Positions 25,139 to 32,925 of a stretch of DNA of 64,000 nt are shown here, piece after piece. Source of the stretch: Leucobacter triazinivorans. GTDB taxonomy: Bacteria; Actinomycetota; Actinomycetes; Actinomycetales; Microbacteriaceae. Under the pieces are notes generated by a model. The model was not told the origin of the DNA, ran no database searches, and was given only the letters and a program-made list of their open reading frames with translations. A program made the position numbers and the translations under genes. Within the stretch, counting starts at the first letter, position 1. Each line of letters opens with the position of its first letter. The stretch is from contig NZ_CP035806.1 of assembly GCF_004208635.1 (NCBI RefSeq), forward strand, positions 744,001 through 808,000. Direction: 5' to 3'.

Positions 25139-25869
25139 ACCCGCTCCTCCGCACTCGTCCTCATCCGCGCCCGATCCACGAGCCAATCGAAGAGGGCCTG
25201 CTGCCGCGCGTCCATCGCGGCGGTGTCCTCCGGATGCCACTGTACCGCGATCAGTTCGGCATCCTCGCGCTCGACGGCCTCGACGACTCCGTCCGGGGCC
25301 CGCCCCACGACGCGCAGCCCCGCCCCCACTCGATCCACCGCCTGATGGTGGTAGGACGAGACCGGCAGCGTGGATATCCCGAGCGCTCCCGCGAGCGCCG
25401 AATCGGGCTCGAGCGTCACCTCGTGCACCTCATTGCGATGCGGGCTGTCGGCGGGAAGATCCTGCACCAGAGTGCCGCCGTGCTCGACGTTCAGCAGCTG
25501 GAAGCCGCGGCAGATCGCCAGCACCGGGATCCCGAGGCGCAGGGCCGCCTCCATCATGTCGGCCTCGAACTGATCCTGCGCGGCGAAATCCGCGGGGGCC
25601 GTCGCATCGATCGGCGCCTGCCCGTAGCGGCGGGGATCGACGTCGGCTCCGCCGGGCACGAGCAGCCCGTCGAGGCCCTGCAGCCGCTCCTCGGCAGGCG
25701 CGGCGCTCTCGGCGAAGAGCGTCAGCGGCTCGCCACCCGCCCGGATCACGGAGCGCAGCACCGCTGCCGCGACGGCGCTCCCGTCGAAGCGCAGGCCGTG
25801 GATCCGGTTCGACCACATCCCGGTCACTCCGATGCGCGGGGTCGCCCCGCCGCCGCGGATATCGGTCAC
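25135..25869 (-). CDS. Gamma-glutamyl-GABA hydrolase-like (PuuD, peptidase C26)
   Basis: A 244-residue class-I GATase-fold hydrolase. The nucleophile is in AICRGFQLLNVEHGGTLVQD and the His-Glu pair in AVQWHPED, with GGADVDPRRYG near the start, all typical of PuuD-type gamma-glutamyl-gamma-aminobutyrate hydrolases. It would release glutamate from a gamma-glutamylated intermediate made by the glutamine-synthetase-like ligase in the same operon. GTG 25869 is chosen because it lies 2 bp after the preceding stop with GAGG upstream; ATG 25914 would overlap that gene by 43 bp. Confidence 0.88.
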   Translation of the reverse strand: MTDIRGGGATPRIGVTGMWSNRIHGLRFDGSAVAAAVLRSVIRAGGEPLTLFAESAAPAEERLQGLDGLLVPGGADVDPRRYGQAPIDATAPADFAAQDQFEADMMEAALRLGIPVLAICRGFQLLNVEHGGTLVQDLPADSPHRNEVHEVTLEPDSALAGALGISTLPVSSYHHQAVDRVGAGLRVVGRAPDGVVEAVEREDAELIAVQWHPEDTAAMDARQQALFDWLVDRARMRTSAEERV

Positions 25870-25871
25870 GG

Positions 25872-26606
25872 TCAGTCCTCGCTCTGCAGCGGGAACGGCA
25901 GCAGCGGCATCCACCTGCTCCAGACCTGTTCCAGGGAGCCGTCGGCGATGATCGCCTCGAGTGCGGCGTCGATCTCCTCGCGCAGCGCATCGTTGCCGGG
26001 AGCGACCCCGATGCCCCAGCGATTGCCGGTGAGCACGGTGAACGCCTCGACGAAGTCGGGATCCTCCTGCCCCAGCGGGATCATCACCACGTCGTCGTCG
26101 ACGAACCCGTCGATCTCACCGGAACGAGTGGCCGCGATCATGTCGCCGAACACGTCATCGCTCGCACCGAAGCTCACGAGCTCCGCCCCGGCGAACGTCT
26201 CGGCGAGCTTCATATTGGTGGAGTTCGCGATCGCGCCGATGCGGTACCCCTCGAGTTCGTCGGCAGAACGGGCGGGATCGTCTGCGCGCACGATGAGCGT
26301 CTCGTTGAAGACGGCGTACGGGTGCGTGAAGTCGACGAGGGCCGCCCGCTCCTCCGTCATGCCCTGGCCGCACCAGACGGCGTCGGCATCACCGCGGCGC
26401 ACCGCGGGGATCATCTCCTCCCACGGCACCATGACCCACTCGATGTCGGCGCCGAGGCGCTCCGCGACGAGCGCGGCCGCCTCCGGCTCGTAGCCGCCGC
26501 GGGTGCGGCCGTCGGTGCTCTTCGAGAAGAGCGGCAGCGCTTCCGAATCGATGCAGGCCAGACGGATGGTCCGAGCTTTCTGTGCTCCGGTATCGGTGGT
26601 GGTCAC
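25872..26606 (-). CDS. Solute-binding-protein family 3 domain without signal peptide
   Basis: A 244-residue protein with the SBP_bac_3 plan: RTIRLACIDSEALPLF ... GGYEPEAAALVAERLGADI ... EEMIPAVRRGDADAV ... MTEERAALVDFTHPY ... NSTNMKLAE. GTG 26606 overlaps the stop of the ligase gene (GTGA). The N-terminus (VTTTDTGAQKA) has no signal peptide or lipobox, and the longer in-frame extension lacks one too. It therefore looks cytoplasmic, unlike normal ABC importer receptors, and no ABC permease or ATPase is next to it. It may be a ligand sensor or a repurposed enzyme. Confidence 0.75.
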   Translation of the reverse strand: MTTTDTGAQKARTIRLACIDSEALPLFSKSTDGRTRGGYEPEAAALVAERLGADIEWVMVPWEEMIPAVRRGDADAVWCGQGMTEERAALVDFTHPYAVFNETLIVRADDPARSADELEGYRIGAIANSTNMKLAETFAGAELVSFGASDDVFGDMIAATRSGEIDGFVDDDVVMIPLGQEDPDFVEAFTVLTGNRWGIGVAPGNDALREEIDAALEAIIADGSLEQVWSRWMPLLPFPLQSED

Positions 26607-28039
26607 GGAATCGCCTCCCAGTACTGTTCGAATTCCCACTGTGTGATCTGGCCGCAGTAGCGCGCCCACTCATCCCGCTTCAGCTGCAGGAAGATCCGGG
26701 TGAGCTCCTCCGGCATCGCCGCCATGAGGTACTCGTCGGCCTCGAAGGCCTCGATCGCGCTGCCGAGCGTGTTGGGTACCACGACTCCGGCGATCGCGTC
26801 GCTCGGCACCCCCGGGTCTCCCGGATCCATCTGCGCCTCGAGCCCGTGCTCGATCGCGGCGAGCAGATAGAGGTGCGAGAGATATGGATTGACGCTGGCA
26901 TCCGGCAGACGGTACTCCATACGGCCGTTGGCCGAGATCCGGATCGCGACGCCCCGGGTGTCGAGCCCCCAGTCGGCCCCCGACGGCGCGAACTGGCCCG
27001 CGTCCCAGTAGCGCTTGTAGGAGTTGACGGTCGATCCCATGACGAGCATCGATCCTGGGGTGTGCAGCAGCATGCCGGCGATCGCCTGACGAGCGGTCTC
27101 GGTGGCGTGCAGCTCCACCCGCCCGTCCTCGATCACGTTCTCGGCCGAGCCGTCATCGGCGAGCCGCCACAGGCTCAGGTTGTGGTGGCAGCCGTTGCCC
27201 ATCTTGCCGTTGTACGGCTTCGGCATGAAGCTGGCCTGCAGACCGAGCTCGCGCGCCACCTGCTTGCAGATCTGGCGGTAGGTGGTCATGCGCTCCGAGG
27301 TGCGCTCGGCCCGGTCGTAGTTCCAGTTCAGCTCGATCTGGCCGTCGTCCTCATAATCGCCCTGGATCATGTCGAAGTCGAGCGCCTGGCCGTAGCTGAT
27401 GACCTTCTTGAATACGGGACGCATCTTCTCGAGGTTCTCGACCTGGTAGGCGGGGCTCTGATCGTCCTTCGTGACGACCTCGATGCCGGGCCCGACCCAG
27501 GTCATCTCTGGCTCGAGACCGCTGCGCAGCTCGAGCCCGGTGCGCTCGGAGAACGCGCGGTGCGCCGCGGTGAAGAGCGCGCGGGTGTCGAGCGGGATCA
27601 GGCGGCCGCCGTCCTCGCCGAGGTGGGGCGGGTCGTAGGCGGTGCAGAAGATGCGGCCCACTTCGGGATCCCACGGCAGCACCTGGAAGGTCTCCGGTTC
27701 GGGCAGCCCCCAGAACTCGTGCGCTTCGACGCCGCCGCCGATGAGCTCGCCCTCCCTGCTGGTCTGCAGATCGGTGAGCGCGGTGCGGTGGAAGGCGATG
27801 CCCTTGCGCAGCATGCGCTCGTAGTGCTCGGCGGGCACCACCTTGGCAACGGTGCGGGCGCCGAGCGTGGGGATCATGTAGTAGATGTACTTGACGCCGG
27901 TCTCGCGGATTCGCGCGCCGAGCGCCGCCACGGTGTCGGGTGCGAGGTTCGCCTCCTGATGCCGCGCGAACGCCATCTTATCGGCGAGGATCTCGCGCAG
28001 CGAAGCACCGAAGCTTCCGCCGCTCTGAGGGTCGGACAT
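26603..28039 (-). CDS. Glutamine-synthetase-like gamma-glutamyl-amine ligase
   Basis: A 478-residue member of the glutamine synthetase family, closer to PuuA/GlnT-type ligases than to nitrogen-assimilating GlnA. Visible pieces: the GS C-terminal fold with GNGCHHNLSLW (ATP/His region), GSTVNSYKRYWD, and YRLPDASVNPYLSHLYLLAA (the RxPxxxxNPYL catalytic region). It probably joins glutamate to an amine using ATP. GAAAGGAAC precedes ATG 28039. It is followed by overlapping genes for an SBP-like protein and two amidotransferases, the set expected for a gamma-glutamylated amine route. Confidence 0.87.
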   Translation of the reverse strand: MSDPQSGGSFGASLREILADKMAFARHQEANLAPDTVAALGARIRETGVKYIYYMIPTLGARTVAKVVPAEHYERMLRKGIAFHRTALTDLQTSREGELIGGGVEAHEFWGLPEPETFQVLPWDPEVGRIFCTAYDPPHLGEDGGRLIPLDTRALFTAAHRAFSERTGLELRSGLEPEMTWVGPGIEVVTKDDQSPAYQVENLEKMRPVFKKVISYGQALDFDMIQGDYEDDGQIELNWNYDRAERTSERMTTYRQICKQVARELGLQASFMPKPYNGKMGNGCHHNLSLWRLADDGSAENVIEDGRVELHATETARQAIAGMLLHTPGSMLVMGSTVNSYKRYWDAGQFAPSGADWGLDTRGVAIRISANGRMEYRLPDASVNPYLSHLYLLAAIEHGLEAQMDPGDPGVPSDAIAGVVVPNTLGSAIEAFEADEYLMAAMPEELTRIFLQLKRDEWARYCGQITQWEFEQYWEAIP

Positions 28040-28080
28040 GGGGTTCCTTTCGTCGTTGGAAGGTCTGTCGTGCCGCTCGC

Positions 28081-28116
28081 GTCGACCCCGCGGGGTCGAC
28101 GCGCCGCGCTCGGCGC
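28081..28116. terminator. Two hairpins between P450 and ligase genes
   Basis: GTCGACCCCGCGGGGTCGAC (28081-28100) is a perfect 20-bp palindrome and is followed at once by GCGCCG-CGCT-CGGCGC (28101-28116), ending 1 bp from the P450 stop. They may lower expression of the distal genes relative to the P450. Confidence 0.45.
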
Positions 28117-28117
28117 G

Positions 28118-29341
28118 TCAGCGCACGGTGAAGTCGATCGGGAGCTTGACGGGGCCGTGGTTGCCGGAGTCGGGCAGCCACTCGTCGCCGCCCGGGCAGC
28201 TCACATCGGTGATGGCCTGCGCCAGCATCGGCAGCGCCACGCTCATGTCGGCGCGCGCGATGTAGTGCCCGAGGCACTTGTGGATCCCGCCGCCGAAGGT
28301 GTGATGCTGCTTGCGGCTCGGGATCTGGATGTCGATGTCGGGATCGGGGTAGGCCTCGGGATCGGTGCCGCTCGACATCGTGAACAGATGCACGGTCGTG
28401 CCCTTGGCGATGTGGAGACCGTTGAACTCGAAGTCCTCGTTCGCCTCCCGGGTCACCCAGCGCGTGGTCGGGTTGACGCGCAGCGCCTCCTCGAGCGCGG
28501 GACGGGTGAGCTCCTTCGGCCGCTCTGCCAGCAGCTCCCACTGCTCGGGATTGCGCATGAAGGTCTGCAGGACGAGGCCGAGCTGATTGCGAGTCGTGTC
28601 CATGCCGCCGAAGAGCATGAGCACGAGGGCGTTGCGCAGCTCCTCGCCGCTGAGCGTGTCTCCGTCCTGGGACGATACCTGGAGCAGGGTGGACACCATG
28701 TCGTCGCCCGGATCCGCCCGCCGCTCCTCGATGAGCTGCTCGACGAAGTCGTAGAGCTCTTGCACCGCGACGTCGACGCGTGCGATGTCCTCCTTGATCG
28801 TCACGCTCAGCGCGTATCCGACCGTGTTCGCCCGCGAGGCGATGAAGGGCCAGTGCTCGTGCGGCAGCCCCATCATCGCGCAGAGCGCACGCGTTGCGAA
28901 CGGCTCGGAGAAGTCCGCGACGAATTCCACCTGCTCGCCGCGCGCCTGCTTGGCCGTCATGTCGGCGATCAGCTCGGCGGCGATCGCCGCAAACTCCGGT
29001 TCGAGCCTGCGCGCGACCCCGGGAGAGAACGCGGGGTTGAGCAACCGGCGGATGCGGTCGTGCTCGTCGCCCTCGAGCACGAGCAGGTTCTTCGCCCACC
29101 AGTCGTAGAACACGCCGGAGTGGACGCCGTGGTGATCGGGCCACTTGGCGCTCCCCTGGTTGAGGCTCGCGTGCTTCAGCAGCTCGGTGACCTCCTTGTA
29201 CCGCAGCACGCCGATCCCGTAGTTGGTCCTCGCGTACCAGCTCGCGCTGCGCGCATCGCGCACCGCCTCGGAGTTCATCGCGAACTCCGGCGATGCGATG
29301 TCGAGATACGGCACCGCTTCCGATGCCACCTGTCCGGTCAT
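28118..29341 (-). CDS. Cytochrome P450
   Basis: A 407-residue soluble bacterial P450. The I-helix motif is LMLFGGMDTTRNQLG (O2 activation), the K-helix ExxR is EEALR, and the haem loop is FGGGIHKCLGHYIAR with the Cys ligand. ATG 29341 follows GAAGGAG. Its electron partners are very probably the divergently encoded FAD reductase (29565) and flavodoxin (30860). It heads the operon with the GS-like ligase, SBP-like protein and amidotransferases. By analogy with the CYP151 secondary-amine (piperidine/morpholine) monooxygenase clusters, which also lie next to GS-like genes, it may oxidise a cyclic or secondary amine. That is inference. Confidence 0.93.
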   Translation of the reverse strand: MTGQVASEAVPYLDIASPEFAMNSEAVRDARSASWYARTNYGIGVLRYKEVTELLKHASLNQGSAKWPDHHGVHSGVFYDWWAKNLLVLEGDEHDRIRRLLNPAFSPGVARRLEPEFAAIAAELIADMTAKQARGEQVEFVADFSEPFATRALCAMMGLPHEHWPFIASRANTVGYALSVTIKEDIARVDVAVQELYDFVEQLIEERRADPGDDMVSTLLQVSSQDGDTLSGEELRNALVLMLFGGMDTTRNQLGLVLQTFMRNPEQWELLAERPKELTRPALEEALRVNPTTRWVTREANEDFEFNGLHIAKGTTVHLFTMSSGTDPEAYPDPDIDIQIPSRKQHHTFGGGIHKCLGHYIARADMSVALPMLAQAITDVSCPGGDEWLPDSGNHGPVKLPIDFTVR

Positions 29342-29409
29342 TCGTACTCCTTCGTCGAATCCGTTCCCGCGTCGTGCTGCAAGCGGTCGATTAGCAAATA
29401 AGTTATCTA

Positions 29410-29481
29410 TGAATGTTTTACAAAGCAAGTTATTTCAAGGAAGTTCGGGAAAAATTCTCCAACATTGATATAAAACATTCA
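29410..29481. promoter_or_regulatory. Widely spaced 11-bp inverted repeats in P450/reductase promoter region
   Basis: TGAATGTTTTA (29410-29420) and TAAAACATTCA (29471-29481) are perfect inverted copies, 61 bp apart start to start, in an AT-rich 223-bp divergent region. The right copy overlaps the predicted -35 of the reductase promoter. They look like paired operators, perhaps for DNA looping by a dimeric regulator. ATGTTTTnC and CAAGT elements nearby recur upstream of the APC permease. Confidence 0.5.
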
Positions 29482-29506
29482 CTTGAGCAATCTTTAACGC
29501 TACACT
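29478..29506 (+). promoter_or_regulatory. Predicted promoter of reductase-flavodoxin operon
   Basis: TTCACT (29478-29483) and TACACT (29501-29506) with a 17-bp spacer, 59 bp before the ATG. Prediction only. Confidence 0.4.
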
Positions 29507-29564
29507 GGTGCCACACGCCGGATCCAGACGTATCGGATCCGCACGATCACGCAAAGGAGCTGTG

Positions 29565-30863
29565 ATGCCGACTCCCTCGGGCCCGAAGATCGCCATCGTC
29601 GGCAGCGGGCCGTCCGGCTGCTACCTCGCGCAGTCCCTGCTGCGCGCTGCACCGGGCTGCGAACTCACGATCTTCGATCGCCTGGTCTCGCCCTTCGGAC
29701 TCGTGCGCTACGGCGTCGCCGCAGACCATCAGCACACGAAGGCCATCGCGCGGCAGTTCGACCGTCTGTTCCAGCACGAGGCGGTGCGCTTCGCCGGCGA
29801 CATCGAGATCGGGCGCGATCTCGGTCTCGACGAGCTGCGCGAGCACTTCGACGCGGTGGTGCTGGCCACCGGGCTCTCCGCAGACCGCGGCCTCGGCATT
29901 CCGGGCGGTGATCTGCCCGGCGTGGTCGGAGCCGGCGCGCTGACCCGGGTGCTCAACGCGCATCCGGACGCCGGCGCTCTGCTTCCCGCGCTCGGAAGCG
30001 ATGTCGTGATCATCGGCGCCGGCAACGTGGCGCTCGACGTGCTCCGATTCCTCGTGAAGGGCGCCGACGACTACGCCGACAGCGACGTGGCCGACCCGGC
30101 GCTCGACGCGTATCTCGCGGCACCCGCCGCGCGGGTGACGCTCGTGAGCCGATCGAGCGCGGCGCAGTCGAAGGGCGACCCGCAGATGCTGCGCGAGCTG
30201 GCGCAGCTGCCTCGGGCGAACTACACGATGATCGGCGACGCGGGATCCGCCACCGAGTCCGCGCTCGATCGAGCCGCGCAGGGGCGCGTCGCCGCGATCG
30301 GCGAGATGACCGCCGCAGAGCGCCCCACGAGTCCGGGGCCCGACGTCGCCCTCCGTTTCGGCTGGTCGCCCGTGCGCGTGCTCGGCGCCGAGCGTGTGGA
30401 GGGCGTCGAGCTCGCCCGGGGCGACGAACAGGTCGTGGTATCCGCGACCTCCGTCGTGACGGCGATCGGATTCGCCTCGACGGGGGGCGATGCGCTCGCG
30501 CGCCTCATCTCCGATCTGGAGGCCGACCCCGGGACCGGACGCATCGAGGCCGGCCTCTATCGTGCGGGGTGGGCCCAGCGCGGGCCGCGCGGCGCGATCC
30601 CGGAGAATCGCACGTACGCGAAGCTCGTCGCCGATGAGATCGCGGCCGATCTGCGCTCCGGCGCGCTCGCCCTGCATCCCGAGCGGCGGGGATTCGCCGG
30701 CCTGCCCGGCTCCGTGCGCACGCGCGCCGTCGGCTACGACCAGTGGCTCGCGCTCGACGCGCACGAGCGCGCGCTCGCCCCCGAGGGGCGGGTGCGCCGC
30801 AAACTTCCCGACCACGAACGGATGGCCGCCATCGCCCGCGGGGCGGCGGAGTCCGAGCGATGA
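29565..30863 (+). CDS. FAD-dependent NADP-ferredoxin/flavodoxin reductase (FprA/adrenodoxin-reductase type)
   Basis: A 432-residue reductase. The FAD loop is IAIVGSGPSGCYLAQSLL, followed by the diagnostic FDRLVSPFGLVRYGVAADHQ; the NADP loop is VVIIGAGNVALDVLRFL; GWAQRGPRGAIPENRTYAK is the C-terminal FAD region of the adrenodoxin-reductase family. ATG 29565 has AAAGGAG 5 bp upstream. It overlaps the flavodoxin gene by 4 bp (ATGA), and the pair is divergent from the P450, so it most likely passes NADPH electrons to the P450 through the flavodoxin. Confidence 0.92.
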   Translation: MPTPSGPKIAIVGSGPSGCYLAQSLLRAAPGCELTIFDRLVSPFGLVRYGVAADHQHTKAIARQFDRLFQHEAVRFAGDIEIGRDLGLDELREHFDAVVLATGLSADRGLGIPGGDLPGVVGAGALTRVLNAHPDAGALLPALGSDVVIIGAGNVALDVLRFLVKGADDYADSDVADPALDAYLAAPAARVTLVSRSSAAQSKGDPQMLRELAQLPRANYTMIGDAGSATESALDRAAQGRVAAIGEMTAAERPTSPGPDVALRFGWSPVRVLGAERVEGVELARGDEQVVVSATSVVTAIGFASTGGDALARLISDLEADPGTGRIEAGLYRAGWAQRGPRGAIPENRTYAKLVADEIAADLRSGALALHPERRGFAGLPGSVRTRAVGYDQWLALDAHERALAPEGRVRRKLPDHERMAAIARGAAESER

Positions 30864-31348
30864 CCACACTCGACGAGAGGACACCCCCTGTGAAGTTCAC
30901 CATTCTGTACGGCACCGAATCCGGCAATGCGGAGCTCATCGCCGAGGATCTCGGCGCCGCGCTGAGCGAGCAGCACGACGACGTCGCGGTGCACGATCTG
31001 CAGCAGACCGATCCCGGATCACTCTCGCCGGACACCTTCTACCTGATCGTCTGTTCCACCCACGGCGAGGGCGATCTGCCGAACTCGGCGATCCCGTTCG
31101 CCGAGGCGTTCGACGCGACTCCCCCGGACCTCACCGGGGTGCGGTACGCCATGTTCGGCCTCGGCGACACCTTCTACGAGGAGACCTACAGCCAGGGCAG
31201 CGAGCACATCGATCGCCGCTTCGCGGCGCAGGGCGCCGAGCGGGTGGGCGAGTACGGCCGGCACGACGCCTCGTCGTGGGAGCTCGGCAGCGACGCTGCG
31301 CTCGAGTGGCTGCCCGGCGTGCTCGAGTCCGCCGCGATCCCGGCCTGA
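30860..31348 (+). CDS. Flavodoxin (MioC-like, P450 electron carrier)
   Basis: A 162-residue protein with the FMN-binding plan of short flavodoxins: ILYGTESGNAELIAEDLG (phosphate loop TESGNA), LIVCSTHGEGDLPNSA, and MFGLGDTFYEETYSQG. Translation from ATG 30860 overlaps the reductase stop; GTG 30891 after GAGAGG is an alternative that trims the first 10 residues. Use of a flavodoxin instead of a ferredoxin to feed a P450 is uncommon but known for P450cin (cindoxin). The operon stops here because the dispersed repeat and IS110 element follow. Confidence 0.88.
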   Translation: MTTLDERTPPVKFTILYGTESGNAELIAEDLGAALSEQHDDVAVHDLQQTDPGSLSPDTFYLIVCSTHGEGDLPNSAIPFAEAFDATPPDLTGVRYAMFGLGDTFYEETYSQGSEHIDRRFAAQGAERVGEYGRHDASSWELGSDAALEWLPGVLESAAIPA

Positions 31349-31370
31349 CGCCCCGCCGCGGGGAGGCACC

Positions 31371-31452
31371 GCACCCCGTCATCCTGCGCGAAGGCGAGGA
31401 ACGAGCCGCACCCCGTCATCCTGCGCGAAGGCGAGGAACGAGCCGCAGTCGC
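31371..31452. repeat. Left part of dispersed palindromic repeat, duplicated and cut by IS110
   Basis: A 37-bp unit (31371-31407) is repeated exactly at 31408-31444; each contains CCCGTCATCCTGCGCGAAGG. The sequence then runs GCAGTCGC and stops at 31452, where the IS110 element begins. The missing half resumes at 32861 with AGGATCCACAC. Confidence 0.85.
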
Positions 31453-31509
31453 TGTGAGTCTTGGGGTGGCTGGTCTGGGACTGGCTGGCAGGGTAGATAT
31501 CGGCCGTTA

Positions 31510-31705
31510 CTTCCCTGAGTGTGTGGCTCTCTCAGTCGCTGACCCCGGCCCGTTGTTGTGATCGGGTGGGTGTCTGGATCCTGATTTGTCCACCCTGTGG
31601 GCGGAGGCGCGGTCGGTGCTGCCCTGCCCACTCCAATGACTTGATCAGAAGAACGCCCGCCCCGGGTGAGAAGGGGTGTGGCTCGTCACAGTGTTGTCTT
31701 GGCGT
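31510..31705 (+). ncRNA. Candidate IS110 bridge RNA
   Basis: Two internal-loop hairpins are visible. Target loop: CAGTCGCT (31533-31540), then a stem GAC/GTC, CCC/GGG, CCCG/CGGG (31541-31574), then TGGATCCTG (31575-31583). The first segment equals the left target half and the second is the reverse complement of the right half CAGGATCCA. Donor loop: AGAAGAA (31647-31653), a stem GCC/GGC and CCCC/GGGG (31655-31682), then TCACAG (31686-31691), inside an outer stem CCAA.GAC (31633-31640) with GTC.TTGG (31696-31702). AGAAGAA matches the element's right end (32852-32858) and TCACAG is complementary to its left end CTGTGA (31452-31457). This is the arrangement known for IS621-type bridge RNAs. RNA ends are estimates. 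Confidence 0.65.
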
Positions 31706-31776
31706 GAATTTTCCCCAGGTCAGCACCGGCCGCGTGACGGTCGGTACCGATCCTTTGGAAGAAAGACACCACCGCC

Positions 31777-32844
31777 ATGACTATTGTCGCGCATCAGCAT
31801 CCGTATGTGATTGGGGTCGATACCCACGCCCGTACGCACACCTACGCGGTCCTGTCCCCGCTCGGGGAACTCCTGGACATCGCCCAGTTCCCGACGACGA
31901 CCGCGGGGATGCAACGAGCAATCTCGTGGGGTGCGCGCCGCACTGGTGGTGATCTCGACACGCTCTGGGTGATCGAAGGCACCGCTTCCTATGGCGCACG
32001 ATTGGTGATGCTCGTCGCGAGCACCGGATACGAAGTCGTGGAAGCGCCGGTGACGCCTGGGCGGGTGCGGGCCGGGAAAGGGAAATCGGATCCGTTCGAT
32101 GCCCGCCAGATCGCGGCTGCCGCACTCCCGCTGCAGGAGATAGAGTTGCGTCGTCCTCGGGCCGGGCACGGGTATCGTCTGGCATTGCGTGTGCTATTGA
32201 CCGCGAGAGATGATCTCACGCACGAGCACACGCAGAAGATGAATGCGCTCACGGCATTGCTGCGAGTGCATGATCTCGGCATCGATGCCCGCCGCCCACT
32301 CACACGTACCCAGGTCGCACAGATCGCGAAGTGGCGATGTCGCTCGGAAGAGATCGCGCTGCAGATCGCGCGTGCAGAAGCTGTTCGGCTTGCGAAACGA
32401 TTGAGCGAGCTCGCGTTGGAGATCCGTTCAAACCAAGACCAGATCCATACCCTGCTCCAGGCCACACCAGCGAGCGAGTTGCTCGAGATCACAGGAATCG
32501 GTCCCATCGGGGCGGCCGTGATCTACACGGCCTGGTCGCATCAGGGGCGGGTTCGTTCGGAAGCATCGTTCGCGGCACTGGCGGGGGTGTCCCCGGTTCC
32601 CGCGTCGTCGGGGAACACCGTCCGGCACCGATTGAACCGCGGCGGGGATCGGAGAGTGAACCGGGCACTACATCTCGCCGCGGTCACCAGAGCGCGTTGC
32701 GACGAAGAAACCAAAGCATATATTGCGAAACGGACCGCGCAAGGACGCACCCCGAAAGAGATTCGCCGCTGCCTGAAACGCTACCTCGCACGCCGCGTCT
32801 ACAAGATCCTCAACGCAGCAACAACACCCCCGACCCCGAATTGA
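31777..32844 (+). CDS. IS110-family transposase (DEDD recombinase)
   Basis: A 355-residue transposase. The N-terminal RuvC-like DEDD domain shows GVDTH (Asp15), WVIEGTASYG (Glu67) and GKGKSDPFDARQIA (Asp105/Asp108). The C-terminal Tnp domain has LLEITGIGPIGAAVIYTAW and FAALAGVSPVPASSGNTVR, the helix-hairpin and Ser-containing motif of the family. Length is typical. Codon use is poorer in G/C-ending codons than in its neighbours, fitting recent transfer. GGAAGAAAG precedes ATG 31777. It is expected to act with the upstream bridge RNA. Confidence 0.96.
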   Translation: MTIVAHQHPYVIGVDTHARTHTYAVLSPLGELLDIAQFPTTTAGMQRAISWGARRTGGDLDTLWVIEGTASYGARLVMLVASTGYEVVEAPVTPGRVRAGKGKSDPFDARQIAAAALPLQEIELRRPRAGHGYRLALRVLLTARDDLTHEHTQKMNALTALLRVHDLGIDARRPLTRTQVAQIAKWRCRSEEIALQIARAEAVRLAKRLSELALEIRSNQDQIHTLLQATPASELLEITGIGPIGAAVIYTAWSHQGRVRSEASFAALAGVSPVPASSGNTVRHRLNRGGDRRVNRALHLAAVTRARCDEETKAYIAKRTAQGRTPKEIRRCLKRYLARRVYKILNAATTPPTPN

Positions 32845-32860
32845 CAAACATAGAAGAATC

Positions 32861-32910
32861 AGGATCCACACGCCTGGATCCTGCGACTCGCAAGCTCACG
32901 CAGGATGACC
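32861..32910. repeat. Right part of dispersed palindromic repeat, after IS110
   Basis: AGGATCCA-CACGCC-TGGATCCT hairpin followed by GCGACTCGCAAGCTCACGC and AGGATGACC. It completes the copy whose left part ends at 31452. Confidence 0.85.
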
Positions 32911-32925
32911 GGAAACCCGCTCCGC

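Larger units (their letters stand above)
31453..32860 (+). mobile_element. IS110-family insertion sequence
   Basis: Ends are inferred from the interrupted repeat: the left flank ends CAGTCGC at 31452 and the right flank resumes AGGATCCAC at 32861, which together restore CAGTCGCAGGATCCAC as in intact copies. There are no terminal inverted repeats and no clear target duplication, as usual for IS110. About 324 bp of non-coding left end precede the transposase and only 16 bp follow it, the layout of the IS110 group that encodes its bridge RNA upstream. Boundaries are good to about 2 bp. Confidence 0.75.
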
